DNA of 64,000 bases from an uncultured Tenacibaculum sp. GTDB lineage: Bacteria > Bacteroidota > Bacteroidia > Flavobacteriales > Flavobacteriaceae. The notes under the pieces were generated by a model, which did not search any database, was not told the origin of the DNA, and worked only from the letters and a program-made list of their open reading frames with translations. Numbering within the stretch: the stretch's first letter is position 1; each line of letters begins with the position of its first letter. Of the stretch, positions 62,736-64,000 are shown piece after piece. Location of the stretch: contig NZ_CANLTU010000013.1 in assembly GCF_947494125.1 (NCBI RefSeq), forward strand, positions 18,035 through 82,034, given 5' to 3'. A program made the position numbers and the translations under genes.

Positions 62736-63713
62736 ATGAAAAATATAATCAGAATTTTATTAAGATTACTTGTTTTAGTATTGGTACTATTTGCAGTTTT
62801 TTTCTTTTGGGCTTCATCGTCAACAATGGACGCTAAGGAGTATTCAAAATTAATAGTAAATAATTATCCAGAAAATTTAGATAAAGACTCTGTATATAGT
62901 ATAGTTACTTACAATATTGGTTATTTAAGTGGAATGACAAATAATTTACCAATAGCAAAGCCTAAAGAATTATTTGAAAACAATTTAAAGAAAGTAGAAA
63001 AAGAACTTAAAAAAGTAAATCCAGATATTATAGCTTTTCAAGAAATTGATTATAATGCTTCTAGATCTTATGAAGTTAATCAAGAAGAAGAGTTTTCTAA
63101 ATTAGGTTATAATAATATTGCAAGAGGAGTAAACTGGGATGAGCGTTATTTGCCATATCCGTACTGGCCACCTAGTATGCATTTCGGAAAAGTAGTTTCT
63201 GGCCAATCAATTCTAAGTAAATATGAATTAAAAGATTATGAACGTATTGTTTTAGAACGAGTTCCAGATAGTCCGTTTTATAGGGATGCGTTGTATTTAG
63301 ATAGGTTAGTTCAAGTAGTTAAGGTTGTATTTGAAGGAAAAGAAGTTGTGGTTATAAATATACATTTAGAAGCATTTGATAAACCTACACGAGTTCGTCA
63401 ATTTGACTATGTATTAAATGTTTTTAAAAGGTATAAAGAAAATTACCCAACAATATTACTTGGAGATTTTAACTCAAAAGCGAGAGATCAAGAAGCCGTT
63501 ATTCAAAAAATGTTTACAATGGAAGGAGTAGGAAATGCTGCTTTCAATATTCAAAACCCAAAAAATACATTTGATACTAAAGATTTATACGAAAGAATAG
63601 ATTATATATTTTATACAGAAAAAAGCATAGAGTATGTAGGTGGAAATGTTTTAAATGATTTTGGCCAAGCTTCAGATCATCTGCCTATTGAAATGCAATT
63701 TAAATTAAAATAA
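62736..63713 (+). CDS. Endonuclease/exonuclease/phosphatase family protein
   Basis: 325 residues. One N-terminal membrane helix (about 5-27) anchors the protein. The EEP domain follows: SIVTYNIGYLSGM (about 56-68) with the Asn, IIAFQEIDYNASRS (about 100-113) with the metal-binding Glu, NIHLEAFDKPTR (about 208-219), ILLGDFNSKARDQ (about 237-249) with Asp and Asn, and SDHLPIEMQF at the end. Substrates in this family range from nucleic acids to phospholipids, and none can be chosen here. The catalytic set looks complete. Confidence 0.88.
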   Translation: MKNIIRILLRLLVLVLVLFAVFFFWASSSTMDAKEYSKLIVNNYPENLDKDSVYSIVTYNIGYLSGMTNNLPIAKPKELFENNLKKVEKELKKVNPDIIAFQEIDYNASRSYEVNQEEEFSKLGYNNIARGVNWDERYLPYPYWPPSMHFGKVVSGQSILSKYELKDYERIVLERVPDSPFYRDALYLDRLVQVVKVVFEGKEVVVINIHLEAFDKPTRVRQFDYVLNVFKRYKENYPTILLGDFNSKARDQEAVIQKMFTMEGVGNAAFNIQNPKNTFDTKDLYERIDYIFYTEKSIEYVGGNVLNDFGQASDHLPIEMQFKLK

Positions 63714-63719
63714 AAACAA

Positions 63720-63748
63720 AAAACTCATTGTTTAACAATGAGTTTTTT
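63720..63748 (+). terminator. Terminator of the EEP gene
   Basis: AAACTCATTGTT and AACAATGAGTTT pair, with a T-run after; it follows the stop codon by 7 bases. Confidence 0.85.
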
Positions 63749-63759
63749 AGTTAAAATTA

Positions 63760-63788
63760 AAAAACCCGAACAAAAAGTTCGGGTTTTT
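63760..63788 (-). terminator. Terminator of the tRNA-Phe unit
   Basis: AAAAACCCGAAC (63760-63771) and GTTCGGGTTTTT (63777-63788) pair perfectly over 12 bp. On the minus strand it follows the tRNA 3' end by three bases and is followed by a T-run. Confidence 0.9.
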
Positions 63789-63791
63789 CGG

Positions 63792-63864
63792 TGGTGCCTC
63801 CAGGAATCGAACCAGGGACACAAGGATTTTCAGTCCTTTGCTCTACCAACTGAGCTAAGGCACC
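63792..63864 (-). tRNA. tRNA-Phe(GAA), copy 1
   Basis: Read on the minus strand, a 73-base cloverleaf: acceptor GGTGCCT/AGGCACC with discriminator A, D-arm GCTCAGTTGGTAGAGC, anticodon stem AAGGA/TCCTT with loop CTGAAAA (anticodon GAA), and T-arm with GGTTCGATTCC. The 3' CCA is not encoded (CCG follows). Identical to the copy at 63925-63997. Confidence 0.97.
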
Positions 63865-63924
63865 AGTTAATGCTTATTAAAGTAACAATTTATAAAAGTC
63901 AAAACTAAAGTTAAGATTTTATAG

Positions 63925-63997
63925 TGGTGCCTCCAGGAATCGAACCAGGGACACAAGGATTTTCAGTCCTTTGCTCTACCAACTGAGCTAAGGCACC
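63925..63997 (-). tRNA. tRNA-Phe(GAA), copy 2
   Basis: Identical in sequence to copy 1 and 60 bases away, so a tandem duplicate transcribed as one unit toward the terminator at 63760-63788. The 3' CCA is not encoded here either (CTA follows the discriminator). Confidence 0.97.
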
Positions 63998-64000
63998 AGT

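Noticed and set aside
63792..63997. Tandem tRNA-Phe as an attachment site of an integrated element
   Set aside because: The two full copies are intact genes 60 bases apart with nothing between; no integrase is in the window.

Overview
The window is chromosomal DNA of a gliding member of the Bacteroidota. It most resembles a marine Flavobacteriaceae such as Tenacibaculum or Polaribacter; this genus guess is inferred, not tested. The evidence is a complete gldK-gldL-gldM-gldN block (core of the type IX secretion and gliding motor), very AT-rich DNA, A/T-rich leaders without a Shine-Dalgarno, promoter boxes of the Bacteroidota type (TTG near -33, TAnnTTTG near -7), TPR-containing sensor kinases and PEP carboxykinase of the ATP type. 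I see no prophage, integrase, insertion sequence or CRISPR array.

Layout. 1-3.7 kb: a lipoprotein fragment, a secreted alpha/beta hydrolase, a DinB-like protein and a saccharopine dehydrogenase family protein, all on the minus strand, with a duplicated gene tail plus terminator. 3.8-7.6 kb: DUF423 membrane protein, pckA and adenine deaminase. 7.7-13.7 kb (minus): an accessory-looking locus with a signal-less GH64-like beta-1,3-glucanase, four small proteins with little recognisable identity, and a TPR histidine kinase/LytTR regulator pair. 13.9-18.5 kb: ruvC, a KAP P-loop NTPase wedged in front of hemW, and a cyclase. 18.8-19.05 kb: a short transcription unit with a 25-codon reading frame, an antiterminator candidate and an intrinsic terminator, directly ahead of an MFS exporter. 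19-26.5 kb: VOC protein, MazG-like, aroA, queA, rlmN, an unknown membrane protein and polyprenyl synthase. 26.5-30.3 kb: an outer-membrane beta-barrel candidate, a DUF3179 lipoprotein, and two small paralogues flanking a broken gene. 30.4-36.9 kb (minus): miaB, a sigma-54 activator, lptE, a TPR protein, secG, groES and groEL. 37-46.4 kb: membrane protein, topA, an arginase-fold protein and gldKLMN. 46.5-63.7 kb: FAD oxidoreductase, two more two-component pairs, DUF983, ABC-F ATPase, ACC-deaminase-like enzyme, glucosaminidase-LysM lipoprotein, VWA and SIMPL proteins, a gamma-carbonic-anhydrase-like protein, a Spy-like basic protein and an endonuclease/phosphatase family protein. The window ends in two identical tRNA-Phe genes.

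How the parts work together. Most of the window is core flavobacterial housekeeping: DNA repair and topology, tRNA and rRNA modification, chaperonins, secretion and envelope assembly. The stretches most worth a second look are the attenuator-like leader before the MFS exporter, the GH64-like locus with its kinase pair and hairpin leaders, the KAP NTPase between ruvC and hemW, and the arginase-fold protein next to gldK that seems to have lost most metal ligands. All names come from reading motifs and family architecture by eye; no database search was run.
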